Assembly (NCBI RefSeq): GCF_001315015.1
Contig: NZ_CP012914.1
Location: 1,364,001-1,428,000 of the forward strand
Length of the DNA stretch: 64,000 bases
Direction of reading: 5' to 3'
Origin: Azospirillum brasilense
Lineage (GTDB): Bacteria > Pseudomonadota > Alphaproteobacteria > Azospirillales > Azospirillaceae
Positions 55,292-63,455 of the stretch are shown here, piece by piece. Position 1 is the first letter of the stretch; every line of letters begins with the position of its first letter. Made by a program: the position numbers and the translations under genes. The notes under the pieces were generated by a model, which did not search any database, had not been told where the DNA came from, and saw nothing but the letters and a program-made list of their open reading frames with translations.

Positions 55292-56818
55292 TCAGGGCAG
55301 GAGGCTCTCCGCGAAGGGGCGGAAGGCACCTTCGGTCACCAACCGCTTCGCCGCCGCGATGTCCGGGGCCATCGCCCGATCCTCCGTCCACACCGCCACC
55401 CGGGCGCGCAGCAGTCCCCGCGCGCGCTCCAGCGCGGGGGAGGAGGCCAGCGGCGCCCGCAGGTCGATGCCCTGGGCGGCCGCCAGCAGCTCCACCGCGA
55501 CGATCCCCGCCAGATTGTCGGCCATGTCCGTCAGGCGGCGGGCGGCGTGGGTCGCCATGCTCACATGATCCTCCTGGTTGGCGGAGGTGGGCAGGCTGTC
55601 CACGCTGGCCGGGTGGGCCATCTGCTTGTTCTCGCTGGCCAGCGCCGCCGCGGTGACCTGGGCGATCATGAAGCCGCTGTTCAGACCGCCGTCGGCCACC
55701 AGGAAGGGCGGCAGACCCGACAGGTGGGTGTCCATCAGCAGCGCGATCCGCCGTTCCGACAGCGCTCCCGTCTCCGCGATGGACAGGGCCAGCACGTCGG
55801 CGGCCATCGCCACCGGCTCGGCGTGGAAGTTGCCGCCCGACAGGATGTCGCCGCTGTCCGGGAAGACCAGCGGGTTGTCGGACACCGCGTTGGCCTCGCG
55901 TTCCAGAACGCCGGCGGCGAAGCGCAGATGGTCGAGCACCGCGCCCATCACCTGCGGCTGGCAGCGCAGGCTGTAGGGGTCCTGCACCGTCTCGTGCCCC
56001 TCGCGGTGGGAGTCGCGGATGCCGCTGCCCTGGAGGAGGATGCGGTAGACGGCGGCGACGTCGCGCTGGCCGGGCTGGCCGCGCAGGTCGTGGATGCGCG
56101 CGTCGAACGGGCCGTCGCTGCCCAGCGCGGCATCGACGCTGAGCGCGCCGGCGACCAGAGCGGCCGCGAAGCCGTCTTCGGCCGCGACCAGCCCGGCCAG
56201 ACCGAGCGCGGTGGACACCTGCGTGCCGTTCAGCAGGGCCAGGCCTTCCTTGGCCTCCAGCGCCAGCGGCGCCAGCCCGGCGCGGGCCAGCGCCTCGGCG
56301 GCGGGCAACCGCTCGCCGTCCACGTCGGCCTCGCCCTCGCCGATCAGCACGCCGGTCAGGTGGGCCAGCGGCGCCAGATCGCCGGAGGCTCCCACCGAGC
56401 CCTTGGCCGGCACCACCGGCAGGACGCCGCGGTTGTAGAGCGCCAGCAGCGCCTCGATCACCACCATGCGCACGCCGGAATGGCCGCGCGCCAGCGCGTT
56501 GACCTTCAGCGCCAGGATCAGCCGCACCACGCCCGGCGGCAGGTCCGGCCCGGTGCCGGCGCTGTGCGACAGGACCAGCCGCCGTTGCAACTCGCGCACC
56601 TGATCCGGGGGGATGCGCTTCTTCGCCAGCAGGCCGAAGCCGGTGTTGACGCCGTAGACCGCGCGCTCCCCACCCGCCGCATCCGCCACCGTGCGGGCCG
56701 AGGCGTCGATGGCGGCGCGGCAGCCGGGCGCCAGGGCCAGGACGGGCGGGTCGCGCAGGATGCGGCGCAGGTCGGGCAGGGCGAGATGGCCGGGGGCGAT
56801 GGTCAGCGTGTCGGTCAT
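55292..56818 (-). CDS. hutH: Histidine ammonia-lyase
   Basis: 508-residue enzyme converting histidine to urocanate and ammonia. The self-formed MIO cofactor arises from Ala144-Ser145-Gly146 in [16 protein letters not shown]; Tyr55 in VYGVNTGFG is the usual catalytic tyrosine; [15 protein letters not shown] and [17 protein letters not shown] are also diagnostic of HAL rather than PAL/TAL. ATG 56818. No hutU, hutI, hutG or hutC lies alongside, so the rest of the pathway must be elsewhere. It is divergent from the secretion operon. Confidence 0.95.
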   Translation of the reverse strand: MTDTLTIAPGHLALPDLRRILRDPPVLALAPGCRAAIDASARTVADAAGGERAVYGVNTGFGLLAKKRIPPDQVRELQRRLVLSHSAGTGPDLPPGVVRLILALKVNALARGHSGVRMVVIEALLALYNRGVLPVVPAKGSVGASGDLAPLAHLTGVLIGEGEADVDGERLPAAEALARAGLAPLALEAKEGLALLNGTQVSTALGLAGLVAAEDGFAAALVAGALSVDAALGSDGPFDARIHDLRGQPGQRDVAAVYRILLQGSGIRDSHREGHETVQDPYSLRCQPQVMGAVLDHLRFAAGVLEREANAVSDNPLVFPDSGDILSGGNFHAEPVAMAADVLALSIAETGALSERRIALLMDTHLSGLPPFLVADGGLNSGFMIAQVTAAALASENKQMAHPASVDSLPTSANQEDHVSMATHAARRLTDMADNLAGIVAVELLAAAQGIDLRAPLASSPALERARGLLRARVAVWTEDRAMAPDIAAAKRLVTEGAFRPFAESLLP

Positions 56819-56949
56819 GCGGCGTTCCTTCAAGCGGGCCGGCGTGAAACGGGGCGAACAGAGCAGTCCTTCACATGAGGCGCCGTTGTCGTTTGCGCAA
56901 AGGGGGTGGTTTTCAGTGGCATTCCTGTGATGTCCCTCAATCTTCAGAT

Positions 56950-56962
56950 TTCATTTACCAAA
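56950..56962. promoter_or_regulatory. 13-bp motif upstream of the secretion operon
   Basis: TTCATTTACCAAA lies in an AT-rich patch about 70 bp before the ABC transporter gene. The identical 13 bases occur at 60856-60868 before the response regulator gene. Candidate shared regulatory site. Confidence 0.45.
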
Positions 56963-57031
56963 AACGCGCCAACTGACCTCGCCTGCATCCAGTGGGCACT
57001 GCCGCAAACGGTGACAATTGGAGGGCTGTAA

Positions 57032-58768
57032 ATGCCTCGCCTGTTTTCTCGCGGGTCTGAAAAGACCAATAAAGATATGGCTCACGGGGGACGTTACTTC
57101 ACCCGGGTACTCGTTGGTGCATTTGTCTTCAGCGCCACCATCAATCTCCTGATGTTGGCGATGCCACTTTATTCCCTTCAGGTCTTTAGCCGGGCCATTC
57201 CGTCCGGCAACATCGATACGCTGGTCATGCTGACCGTCATCGTCGTCATGGCCCTGACGCTCAGCGCCGCCATGGAAACGGTGCGGGCGCGCATCCTGGC
57301 CCGCGCGGGCAACGCGCTGGAGGTCACCTGGCGCCGCCGGCTGACCGCCGACGTGCTGGACGCCTCGGGCCGCGGCCGTCCGGACACCGCCCCGGTCAGC
57401 GACCTCATGGAGGTCAAGGGCGCGATGAGCCGCCCGTCGCTGCCGGCCCTGATGGACCTGCCCTGGGTGCCCCTGTACGTCATCGGCATCTACCTGATCC
57501 ACCCGCTGCTCGCCGTGATCCTGGTCGCCGCGATGGTCATCATGACGGCGCTGGGCTATCTGAGCAACTGGGCGGTCCGCCACTTCGCCGAGGACAGCAA
57601 GGCCCCGGCCAGCCGTTCGCAGCGCCTGTTCGACTCCCTGCTGTCGCGGTCGGAGACGGTGCGGGGCCTGCGCATGGGGCCGAGCGCCCTGGACACCGTG
57701 GCCCGCGACGCCATGACCACCTCTGCCCTGCAGGGCCGCTCGACCGAGCGCGCCGCCGCCATCGGCGCCTTCACCAAGTGGGTCCGTATGGTCATCCAGA
57801 TCGCGGTGACCGGTGTCGGCGCCCTGCTGGTGATCGAGCAGCACCTGTCCTTCGGCGGCATGATCGCCACCTCCATGCTGGTCGGCCGCGCCCTCGCCCC
57901 GGTGGAGCAGAGCGCTGGCGCCTGGGCGCAGATCCAGAAGTCCTATCAGGCCTTCCGCCGCCTGTTCCCGCTGCTGAAGCGCCTGTCCCTGGAGCCGGAG
58001 CGTCCGATCATCCCGGTGGAGCGCGAGCGCCTGACCGTCGAGAACCTGCTGTTCGTCTCCCCCCGCGATCAGAAGCCGATCCTGCGCAGCGTCACGCTGG
58101 CGGTGGAGCCGGGCCAGACGGTGTGCATCGCCGGTCCCAACCGCTCCGGCAAGTCGGTGCTGGCCCGTCTGCTGGCCGGCGTGGCGATGCCGTCGGCGGG
58201 CACCGTGCGGCTGGGCGGTCTGGCCGTCGCCTCGCTGAACCCGGAAACCCCGGAGCAGGGCATCGGCTACATGGCCCAGGGCGCCGACCTGCTGCCCGGC
58301 ACCATCGCCGAGAACATCGCCCGCTTCACCGAGACGACGCGGGAGAAGGTCGAGGACGCCGCCAAGCGCGCCGGCATCCACGCCTGGGTCGAGAGCCTGC
58401 CCGGCGGCTATGAGACCGAGGTGACCGACCCGCTGTTCCCGATCACCGGCGCCTCGGCCCGCCTGATCGCCCTGGCCCGCGCCGGCTACGGCCGTCCGTC
58501 GCTGATGGTTCTCGACGAGCCCTCGGCCGGCATGGACGAGATCGGCCACAAGGCGGTGCGCGAGTTCATCGTCGAGGCCAAGACCAGCGGCGTCACCACC
58601 ATCGTGCTGACCCATTCCCCGGCCTTCGTCGACATTTCCGACAAGACCTTCGTTCTGAAGAACGGCATGGCGGTCGAGCTGCCGCAACGCCAGCAGGAGC
58701 AGCAGGGGCCGAACTGGAGCCGCCTGCGCAACATCGGCCCGGCGCCGGTGCAGAGCGCCGCCGGCTGA
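57032..58768 (+). CDS. Type I secretion system ABC transporter (PrtD/HlyB type)
   Basis: 578 residues. A six-span membrane domain (about residues 25-310; YSLQVFSRAIPSGNIDTL and DLPWVPLYVIGIYLIHP are typical of T1SS permease/ATPases) precedes the ATPase. Walker A is GPNRSGKS (368-375), Q-loop Gln416 (GYMAQGADLLPGTIAENIARF), Walker B LMVLDEP with Glu496, H-loop His528. The signature LSGGQ is replaced by ITGAS (471-475). There is no C39 peptidase domain. It forms an operon with the HlyD gene 55 bp downstream. No obvious RTX substrate is in the window. Confidence 0.9.
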   Translation: MPRLFSRGSEKTNKDMAHGGRYFTRVLVGAFVFSATINLLMLAMPLYSLQVFSRAIPSGNIDTLVMLTVIVVMALTLSAAMETVRARILARAGNALEVTWRRRLTADVLDASGRGRPDTAPVSDLMEVKGAMSRPSLPALMDLPWVPLYVIGIYLIHPLLAVILVAAMVIMTALGYLSNWAVRHFAEDSKAPASRSQRLFDSLLSRSETVRGLRMGPSALDTVARDAMTTSALQGRSTERAAAIGAFTKWVRMVIQIAVTGVGALLVIEQHLSFGGMIATSMLVGRALAPVEQSAGAWAQIQKSYQAFRRLFPLLKRLSLEPERPIIPVERERLTVENLLFVSPRDQKPILRSVTLAVEPGQTVCIAGPNRSGKSVLARLLAGVAMPSAGTVRLGGLAVASLNPETPEQGIGYMAQGADLLPGTIAENIARFTETTREKVEDAAKRAGIHAWVESLPGGYETEVTDPLFPITGASARLIALARAGYGRPSLMVLDEPSAGMDEIGHKAVREFIVEAKTSGVTTIVLTHSPAFVDISDKTFVLKNGMAVELPQRQQEQQGPNWSRLRNIGPAPVQSAAG

Positions 58769-58823
58769 CGCCGGAACCTCCAGACCAGCACCCAGCATTT
58801 CCGGCGATCAAGGACCGATTGTT

Positions 58824-60185
58824 ATGACCGACACCACCATGAACACCTACAAGACGAAGACCATGACGTCGATCGGCGCGCTGCGCGCGCTGGTTCCCGA
58901 CACCCGGGTCAGCGGGCTTCTGGCCGGCGGCTTCATGGTGCTGGCGGTGGGCTTCGGCGGGATGACCGCCTGGGCCGCGCTCGCCCCGCTTCACAGCGCC
59001 GTCATGGCCTCCGGCGCGCTCGCCCCGGAGACCGGCCGCAAGATCGTGAAGCACACCGAGACCGCCCAGATCGAGGAGATCCTCGTCAAGGAAGGCGACA
59101 CGGTGAAGGCCGGTCAGGTCCTGATGCGGCTGGACAGCACGGAGGCGGCGACCCGGCTCCAGGTGCTGAGCACCTCCTGGCTGGAAACCCAGGCGCTGGA
59201 GGCGCGGCTGACCGCCGAGCTGTTCGAGCAGCCGGCCATCGAGTGGCCGGAGGAGCTGATCCGTCGCCGCGGCAGCGACCGCACGGTGGAAAAGCTGATG
59301 GGCAACCAGGAAACCCTGTTCCAGGTCCGCCGCAACCAGCTCGACACCGAGGCCAAGCTGACCAAGGAGCGCGTCGCCACGCTGCGCGAGGAAGGCAAGA
59401 GCCTTCAGGAGCAGCGCAAGTTCCTGGCCCGTGAGATCCAGCTCATCGAGGACGATCTGCGCATCACCCAGGGTCTGCTGTCGCGCGGCAACGCCACCCG
59501 CACCAAGCTGGTCGAGCAGCAGAAGGAAGAGGCGCAGCTCAAGGGCCGCGACCGCGAGCTTGAGGCCCGCATCGCCCAGGCCAACCAGGCTGCCGTGGAC
59601 GCCGAGGGCGACCTTCTGCGCCGCCGCAACGACTTCCGCGAAAAGGTGCTGGTCGACCTGGAGAAGTCCCGCGGCGACGTCATCCGTCTCGCCGAGCAGA
59701 TCCGCGACGCCGCCAACCGGCTGGAAACCCGCGCGATCAAGGCTCCGGACGCCGGGACTGTCGTGATGCACAGCCATTGGGCCGCCGGCGGCACGATCAC
59801 CGCCAACGAGCCGATCCTGGACATCATCCCGGACGACCGCGCCCTGCTGGCCGAGGTGAAGGTCCAGCCGAAGGACATCAAGTCGCTGACCGTCGATCTG
59901 CCGGTGAAGGTGCAGTTGACCGCCTATGACAGCCGCGTCGTCGGCTCGCTGGACGGCACGGTGACCTACGTCTCGGCCGACCGCGTGATGGACCCGATCA
60001 CCCGGCAGGAATCCTACATCGCGCGGATCAAGCTGAAGGACAGCGACTCCCATCAGGTCCACAACCTGACCATCAAGCCGGGCATGCCGGTGGAGGCGCG
60101 CATCCTGCTGTCTGCCCGCACCCCGCTCGACTATCTGGTGCAGCCGCTGTCGCACTCCTACGTGAAGGCGTTCATTCAGGAGTAA
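58824..60185 (+). CDS. HlyD family periplasmic adaptor of type I secretion
   Basis: 453-residue membrane-fusion protein. A short cytoplasmic tail and one span (about residues 32-53), then the half-lipoyl GRKIVKHTETAQIEEILVKEGDTVKAGQVLMRLD, a long alpha-helical hairpin (about 100-290) and the second half-lipoyl IKAPDAGTVVMHSHWAAGGTITANEPILDIIPDD, followed by a beta-barrel (VKVQLTAYDSR) and the terminal RTPLDYLVQPLSHSYVKAFIQE typical of the PrtE/HlyD group. It pairs with the ABC protein upstream; the outer-membrane TolC partner is not in the window. Confidence 0.94.
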   Translation: MTDTTMNTYKTKTMTSIGALRALVPDTRVSGLLAGGFMVLAVGFGGMTAWAALAPLHSAVMASGALAPETGRKIVKHTETAQIEEILVKEGDTVKAGQVLMRLDSTEAATRLQVLSTSWLETQALEARLTAELFEQPAIEWPEELIRRRGSDRTVEKLMGNQETLFQVRRNQLDTEAKLTKERVATLREEGKSLQEQRKFLAREIQLIEDDLRITQGLLSRGNATRTKLVEQQKEEAQLKGRDRELEARIAQANQAAVDAEGDLLRRRNDFREKVLVDLEKSRGDVIRLAEQIRDAANRLETRAIKAPDAGTVVMHSHWAAGGTITANEPILDIIPDDRALLAEVKVQPKDIKSLTVDLPVKVQLTAYDSRVVGSLDGTVTYVSADRVMDPITRQESYIARIKLKDSDSHQVHNLTIKPGMPVEARILLSARTPLDYLVQPLSHSYVKAFIQE

Positions 60186-60230
60186 GGGGCCAAGCGTAAG
60201 GGGCGTCACGCTCCGCGATGGTTCGGAAAA

Positions 60231-60272
60231 GGAAAGGGCGGCTTCCCACAGGGGAGGCCGCCCTTCCTTGTT
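60231..60272 (+). terminator. Intrinsic terminator after the secretion operon
   Basis: 14-bp stem (60234-60247 with 60252-60265, one G-T pair) with an ACAG loop, followed by a short T-rich tail (ccttgtttgg). Confidence 0.7.
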
Positions 60273-60290
60273 TGGTGAAGCGGGATGGTA

Positions 60291-60815
60291 TCAGCCGCGC
60301 GGGCCGTGCAGGCGCCGTGCCGCGAGGTCCAGCGCCAGCTTCAGCTGGGCGAGCGAATAGGGTTTGTTGACCACGCCCAGCGGGTAGGTCTCGGTGATGC
60401 GGGCCATGATCGCGTGGTTGGCGTAGCCGGACAGGAAGATCGAGCGGATGCCGTAATTGGCGCGCAGGCGCCGCGCCGCCTCGATCCCGTCGCCGCCGGC
60501 CAGCCGCACATCCATCAGCGCCACGTCGGGACGCTCGCGGCCGGCGATGGCCACCGCCTCCTCTTCGGTGCGGGCGGTGCCGCAGACGATATGGCCGAGG
60601 TCCATGGCGGCCATCCCCACCGCCTCGGCGGCCAGGGACTCGTCCTCCACGATCAGCAACCGCAGCGGACGGATCGCCGCCGGGGCATCACGCCGGGTTG
60701 AGTCGTTCCGGTCAGCCTGGACGGCCGGACCGCAGCGGTGCCGCCATTCCAGGCGGGACGACGGTCGTGCCCCGGACGCCGGTCGTGCCAGCGTGTCCAC
60801 ATCATCCCGTGCCAT
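60291..60815 (-). CDS. Single-domain response regulator (CheY-like)
   Basis: 174 residues. A poorly ordered, Arg-rich N-terminal extension of about 50 residues precedes one receiver domain: LRLLIVEDES with Glu57/Asp58, phospho-acceptor Asp102 in VALMDVRLAGGDG, the Ser/Thr position in SIFLSGY and Lys151 in VVNKPYS. There is no output domain. ATG 60815 is preferred (ggggtgg upstream); ATG 60827 is possible. No histidine kinase is adjacent. It is convergent with the HlyD gene. Confidence 0.85.
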   Translation of the reverse strand: MARDDVDTLARPASGARPSSRLEWRHRCGPAVQADRNDSTRRDAPAAIRPLRLLIVEDESLAAEAVGMAAMDLGHIVCGTARTEEEAVAIAGRERPDVALMDVRLAGGDGIEAARRLRANYGIRSIFLSGYANHAIMARITETYPLGVVNKPYSLAQLKLALDLAARRLHGPRG

Positions 60816-60845
60816 GACCACCCCCATGCGTCGCCGCAGGTGTTA

Positions 60846-60868
60846 TTGGTAAGGATTCATTTACCAAA
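60846..60868. promoter_or_regulatory. Inverted repeat before the response regulator
   Basis: TTGGTAA (60846-60852) and TTACCAA (60861-60867) form a perfect 7-bp inverted repeat with an 8-bp spacer, 31 bp before the gene. The right half lies inside the 13-bp motif (60856-60868) also found at 56950-56962. Confidence 0.5.
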
Positions 60869-60986
60869 TAAAGTGGTAGCCACACCCCTTTCGGAGTTCA
60901 AGGAAAATCGGTGTGACGCGGGTGCGTTCGGACGAGGTGCGACCTTCCCGCAACAATGTGGCTCAATAAAATCAGGGGTGCGCAGG

Positions 60987-61715
60987 TCAGCGCTTGGGGC
61001 GGCTCAGCCAGTCCACATTCCCGCTGCGGGGAGCGGCGCCATCGACCCCCGAACCGCCTTTGCGTCCGGACAAGGGCGAAAGCCACGAGGGAGCCGGAGC
61101 CGCATCGGGGACGGAGTCCGGCGCCGCCGGGCGCGGCGCCGCCGGGGCGGGTGCGCGCGGGACGAAGGGCGACAGAACGGGCGCCGGTGACGGAGGCGTT
61201 GAGGGCGCGGGCGGATCGTCGCGCGGCGGCTCGGCAAAGAAAGGGGCCGGCTCGTCGGATGGGGGCGGCGCGTAGGTCTGCGGGGCCGTCTGCGGTGCGG
61301 GGGGCGGCACCGCCGGAGCTGCGGCGGATGGCTGGGCGGACGTCTGGGCGCGGGGTTCGGCGACGGCCCGCGTGGGGCGGTCGTCATCGTCCACCGGGCC
61401 GGTCTGGGTGTTGATGCGCCGGGCTTCGTCGCGGATGGACAGCAGAGTGGACACCGCGAACTGGAGCAGCGGCGCCATCGTCTCGGAGTTCGCCAACTCC
61501 TCCGCCGTCAGGGCGGAGAAGCGCTGGCGCACCTGCTCCACCGCGTCCTCGATGCTGTCGCGCAGGGCGCTGGTGTCCTGGAGGACGCGCTCCAGATCCT
61601 CCCGAAGGGCCGAAATCTCGCAGGCTTGGCGCAACTCGTGGAAGCCGATGGGAGTCCCCGGCGTCCGCCCGGAGTCGGCGGTCCGCTGATCCTGCGATCG
61701 GAAATCATAGGGCAT
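60987..61715 (-). CDS. Proline-rich protein with N-terminal coiled coil
   Basis: 242 residues, no family recognised. Residues 1-100 are mostly helical and charged (GFHELRQACEISALREDLERVLQDTSALRDSIEDAVEQVRQRF), likely a coiled coil; about 110-220 is Pro/Ala-rich and disordered; the C-terminus holds two short Trp-Leu-Ser motifs (PSWLSPLSGRK and VDWLSRPKR). No signal peptide, so it is probably cytoplasmic. ATG 61715 is chosen over an upstream TTG 61745. It is divergent from the ParA-like gene and may share its control region. Confidence 0.6.
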   Translation of the reverse strand: MPYDFRSQDQRTADSGRTPGTPIGFHELRQACEISALREDLERVLQDTSALRDSIEDAVEQVRQRFSALTAEELANSETMAPLLQFAVSTLLSIRDEARRINTQTGPVDDDDRPTRAVAEPRAQTSAQPSAAAPAVPPPAPQTAPQTYAPPPSDEPAPFFAEPPRDDPPAPSTPPSPAPVLSPFVPRAPAPAAPRPAAPDSVPDAAPAPSWLSPLSGRKGGSGVDGAAPRSGNVDWLSRPKR

Positions 61716-61925
61716 CTTCGCCAAACGCCGGGCCCTATCCTGCAATCCTGATGGAGACCAAGGAAGGTTGCCGTGTCACAGGTTTAATGCGGTTGAACAT
61801 GGTTGGAAACCGTTTGCGCACCCCAATCGCTTGTACTATTTTTTCCGCACCGGGGGGAACGGAATCCTGCGGTATCACAAATCCTACCCACCCCTCCCCA
61901 GAACCACGCATGCCGGGTACTCACG

Positions 61926-63338
61926 GTGTCGATTGATCGCGCGGAACTGGAACGGCTTCTTGCCGATCGTCCGACTGGAAACCGCTCGGCCATGCAGGCC
62001 GTCCGCGAAAGCTACGCCGACATCGGCCTGATGCGCGAGCGCGGCCTGTCCTGGGCCGAGATTTCCGACGTGCTGGCGAAGCTGGGCGTCACCGCCCGCG
62101 ACAACCAGCCGATCTCGCCCGTTACCCTGCGCTCCGCCTTCTTCCTCGTGGGGAACGAAGGGCGCGACGGCGGCGCGGACGGGGAGGAGGAGCGTGAGAC
62201 GACCCCGCGCGAGACTCTGGACGCGGTGCACCGCGCCGCTCTTGCCGCCGGACAGCCTGATGCCGTCGAGCCGGACGACACCGAGGATGCGGCCGCTGAT
62301 CCGGAAGCGGAACTCGTCCCCGCTTTGGAGCCTGAACCGGATGCCGATCCGGAACCGGCTCCCGAAGAAGTTTCGCCGGACCCCGCTCCCGCTCCGGCGC
62401 TGCCGGTGACGCCCCTCGCGGAGCCCGCCAAATCTCTGGACGAGCCGGCTCCAATTCCCCAGGAACCGATCCTTCGCGTTTCAACACCTCAAGATTCGAC
62501 AACGAACACACCCTGGAAAGGCGATCGCATGCTGGGCACCATCTTCGTTCTCAACGACCGCGGTGGCGTCGGCAAGACGCTGCTGTCTCACCACCTGATG
62601 GCGACCGCCATGCTCGAAGGCCTTCAGCTCAAGGTCGTCGAATATGAGGTGAACGAGCGCCTGAACCGCCTGTTCGGTCCGGAGGTGGTGGAGCACCGCC
62701 GCATCACCCAGGACTTCATGAACATGATGGGTTCGGGCGATGGCTTCTACGAGTTCTGGGACCAGATCGGTCCGGAGCTGCAGCGCGGCGGCCGCCTCTA
62801 CGACTTCGGCGGCAACATCTCCCAGTGGTTCTTCAACTGGGCCGAGGTGTCGGGCTTCGACTACTATGTCGGCGAGGGCGAGCGGCTGACCTTCATGGTG
62901 CCGGTCACCGTCGATCTGGCCTCGCTGTCCACCGGCATGAACACGCTGGAGCGCATCGCCACCATCGCTCCGAAGGCCAAGCGCGTCCTGGTCGAGAACG
63001 GCTTTTCCGGTCCCTTCTCGCAGCTCGACGACAGCCAGTACGCCCGCCGCAAGGCGGAGATGGTGGAGCGCGAGGGCGTGGAGGTCATCTCCATGGCCCC
63101 CTGCACGGCCCCGGCCTGGGCGCGCCTGACCGGCCACCGCATCGACGAGGTGGCGCAGATGACCCGCGAGGATCTTGTGAAGCTGGGCATGACCCCGCCG
63201 GTCGCCTCGCGCTCGCTGATCATCATCCACGAGTGGCTGCGCACGATGCGGCAGGCGCTGTCGCCCTACTTGCGCGACGCCTTCAACCAGTCCTCCGGGC
63301 CGGCCGCCAAGACCGGCGCCCGTCAGGGCGCGCTCTGA
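61926..63338 (+). CDS. ParA/MinD-type ATPase with N-terminal putative DNA-binding region
   Basis: About 470 residues. The N-terminus (1-76) is helical with a helix-turn-helix-like segment LMRERGLSWAEISDVLAKLGVTARDNQPISPVTLRSAFFLV, similar in style to TraK-like conjugation proteins. An acidic Pro/Glu linker (about 77-200) leads to a ParA-fold ATPase from Met202: deviant Walker A NDRGGVGKT (210-218), Walker B-like LYDFGGNIS, and LVENGF. Arg212 replaces the signature Lys. The start is uncertain: GTG 61926 has no good Shine-Dalgarno, while internal ATG 62529 does. No ParB or plasmid genes are near. Confidence 0.75.
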   Translation: MSIDRAELERLLADRPTGNRSAMQAVRESYADIGLMRERGLSWAEISDVLAKLGVTARDNQPISPVTLRSAFFLVGNEGRDGGADGEEERETTPRETLDAVHRAALAAGQPDAVEPDDTEDAAADPEAELVPALEPEPDADPEPAPEEVSPDPAPAPALPVTPLAEPAKSLDEPAPIPQEPILRVSTPQDSTTNTPWKGDRMLGTIFVLNDRGGVGKTLLSHHLMATAMLEGLQLKVVEYEVNERLNRLFGPEVVEHRRITQDFMNMMGSGDGFYEFWDQIGPELQRGGRLYDFGGNISQWFFNWAEVSGFDYYVGEGERLTFMVPVTVDLASLSTGMNTLERIATIAPKAKRVLVENGFSGPFSQLDDSQYARRKAEMVEREGVEVISMAPCTAPAWARLTGHRIDEVAQMTREDLVKLGMTPPVASRSLIIIHEWLRTMRQALSPYLRDAFNQSSGPAAKTGARQGAL

Positions 63339-63366
63339 GAAAATCGCCGTCAGGGCGCACTCTGAG
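63320..63366 (+). repeat. Duplicated stop-codon segment of the ParA-like gene
   Basis: CCGTCAGGGCGCGCTCTGAG (63320-63339) recurs with one change (19 of 20) at 63347-63366, period 27, duplicating the last codons and the stop. Confidence 0.85.
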
Positions 63367-63390
63367 CGGACCGCGCATCGCCAGCATGCG

Positions 63391-63424
63391 GAAACGGGGG
63401 CCTTCGCGGCCCCCGTTTCTTTTT
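63391..63424 (+). terminator. Intrinsic terminator after the ParA-like gene
   Basis: 12-bp perfect stem (63391-63402 with 63408-63419), 5-nt loop, then TTTTT. The right arm and T-run are duplicated once more at 63427-63444. Confidence 0.85.
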
Positions 63425-63455
63425 GCCCCCCGTTTCTTTTTGCCTAACGAAGACG

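Noticed and set aside
57032..58768. Considered as a peptidase-containing bacteriocin exporter
   Set aside because: The N-terminus has no C39 Cys/His peptidase domain; the transmembrane region begins by residue 25, as in PrtD-type exporters.
61926..63338. Considered as a plasmid partition gene marking an integrated replicon
   Set aside because: No ParB, repABC, origin-like iterons or mobility genes are nearby, and flanking genes are ordinary chromosomal ones.
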